Shown here: positions 63,418-64,000 of the stretch, piece after piece
How the letters are laid out: each line of letters starts with the position of its first letter
Numbering within the stretch: the stretch's first letter is position 1
Source: Nocardiopsis mwathae
Lineage (GTDB): Bacteria > Actinomycetota > Actinomycetes > Streptosporangiales > Streptosporangiaceae
Assembly (NCBI RefSeq): GCF_014201195.1
Contig: NZ_JACHDS010000001.1
Span: 1,674,001 to 1,738,000, forward strand
DNA length: 64,000 bases
Direction of reading: 5' to 3'
The notes under the pieces: model-generated
Database searches by the model: none
The model's input: the letters and a program-made list of their open reading frames with translations, nothing else
What the model was told of the DNA's origin: nothing
Translations under genes and position numbers: made by a program

Positions 63418-64000
63418 TCAAGGTGTCGGCCGGGACACCGGGGGAGCGTCGCCGTTTGCCGCCATGGCCGCGTACCGACGTGCGACGGCGTGATAGGCGG
63501 CCTTGGGTGCCCACTGCTCAGCGGCCTCGGGAGTGTCGCCGGCCTCTCGGGTGACCTTGACGATTCCGAAGCAGCCCAGGTCCTGGTCGGTCGCGGGGTC
63601 GGCGGTGTGCACGTAGGTGGGCTCGCTGAAGGCGAACACGAACGCCCCGTGGACTCCGGCCGATGTGAGCGCGTCGAGCGACTGGGTCACGTAGTCGGCC
63701 TGGACATCCTCGTCGCGCGTCAACTCGGCGGTGATGCGCGGCGGGTCGGTCCGGTGGTCGAAGATGTCGTACCCGTCCGCGCCGAGCTCGGCCGCGCCGC
63801 GGTAGGCGCAGCAGCCGAATTCGGTGATCAGCACGGGTTTGCCGCGCTCGACGTGGCGGCGGACCTGGTCGGCGTAGACCTGCGCGTTGCGCTCGTCGCG
63901 ATAGGTGTCCAGCCCGACGTAGTCGAAGCGGGACCAGTCGACCGACTCCCAGTCGCCAGCGCTGTAGGTGATCGGGCCGTCGAAGGATTCCCGGGTGACG
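63418..64000 (-). CDS. Glycoside-hydrolase-like protein, 5' end outside the window
   Basis: The last ~193 codons are visible. They show a TIM-barrel hydrolase end: VDWSRFDYVGLDTYRDER, then KPVLITEFGCCAYRGAAELG. The Glu in TEFG is the likely nucleophile of a GH-A clan enzyme. Later AGVHGAFVFAFSEPTYVHTA resembles the barrel end. No start is in view and the family is not certain. Confidence 0.65.
   Translation of the reverse strand, partial: VTRESFDGPITYSAGDWESVDWSRFDYVGLDTYRDERNAQVYADQVRRHVERGKPVLITEFGCCAYRGAAELGADGYDIFDHRTDPPRITAELTRDEDVQADYVTQSLDALTSAGVHGAFVFAFSEPTYVHTADPATDQDLGCFGIVKVTREAGDTPEAAEQWAPKAAYHAVARRYAAMAANGDAPPVSRPTP

Overview
The window is high-GC DNA with GTG/TTG starts, tight ATGA/GTGA gene overlaps and marker families of Actinobacteria: DUF3000 beside RNase D and hemE, the coproporphyrin heme genes hemE/hemY/hemQ, Scr1-type XRE regulators paired with DUF397, a DUF574-type methyltransferase and DUF6879. 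The overall gene content (type I-E CRISPR, AidB-like dehydrogenase, lasso peptide cluster with an isoaspartyl methyltransferase) would fit Nocardiopsaceae or a relative. This placement is inference from gene content, not from a marker gene.

Region 1 (1-31 kb) is chromosomal housekeeping and catabolism. It starts with a fadA/fadB beta-oxidation pair on the minus strand and an exporter-type ABC half-transporter. A DeoR-regulated operon follows, with a polyol permease, two FGGY kinases, a histidine phosphatase and a 2-hydroxyacid dehydrogenase. Next come a TPR protein, RNase D, DUF3000, hemE, a DUF4349 lipoprotein, hemY and hemQ (heme made through coproporphyrin), pssA/psd (phosphatidylethanolamine synthesis), msrB, a GntR regulator, a RibD-like reductase, glgX, an AidB-like acyl-CoA dehydrogenase and a methyltransferase. 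Many gene ends carry very long near-perfect palindromes (arms of 14-31 bp) that look like terminators. Two of them are copies of one dispersed element.

Region 2 (31-52 kb) is an accessory island. It holds XRE/DUF397 and XRE/DUF6879 regulatory pairs, a lasso peptide cluster (precursor, cyclase, RRE protein, leader peptidase, PIMT-type methyltransferase) and an IS3 orfA remnant. It also holds a HigB/HigA-like toxin-antitoxin module, a broken DUF397 copy, and a complete type I-E CRISPR-Cas locus. The Cas locus has Cas3 fused to Cse1 in one 1551-residue protein, followed by cse2, cas7e, cas5e, cas6e, cas1 and cas2 in one overlapping operon. Three short arrays share one 65-nt leader design. A fourth decayed mini-array and a possible fifth fossil lie between them.

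Region 3 (52-64 kb) returns to catabolism and small regulated units. It has a TetR-controlled NmrA-like reductase plus DUF4386 membrane protein, a polyol/sugar ABC transporter operon (binding protein, two permeases, zinc dehydrogenase, UgpC-type ATPase) opposite a SorC-type regulator with two matching palindromic operators, and a FAD monooxygenase opposite a TetR regulator with two near-identical 15-bp operators. A partial glycoside-hydrolase-like gene runs off the right edge.

The most interesting parts are the lasso cluster, whose predicted core has an in-ring Asp-Thr and which therefore probably makes an aspartimide-modified lasso peptide, and the Cas3-Cse1 fusion with its set of live and decaying arrays.
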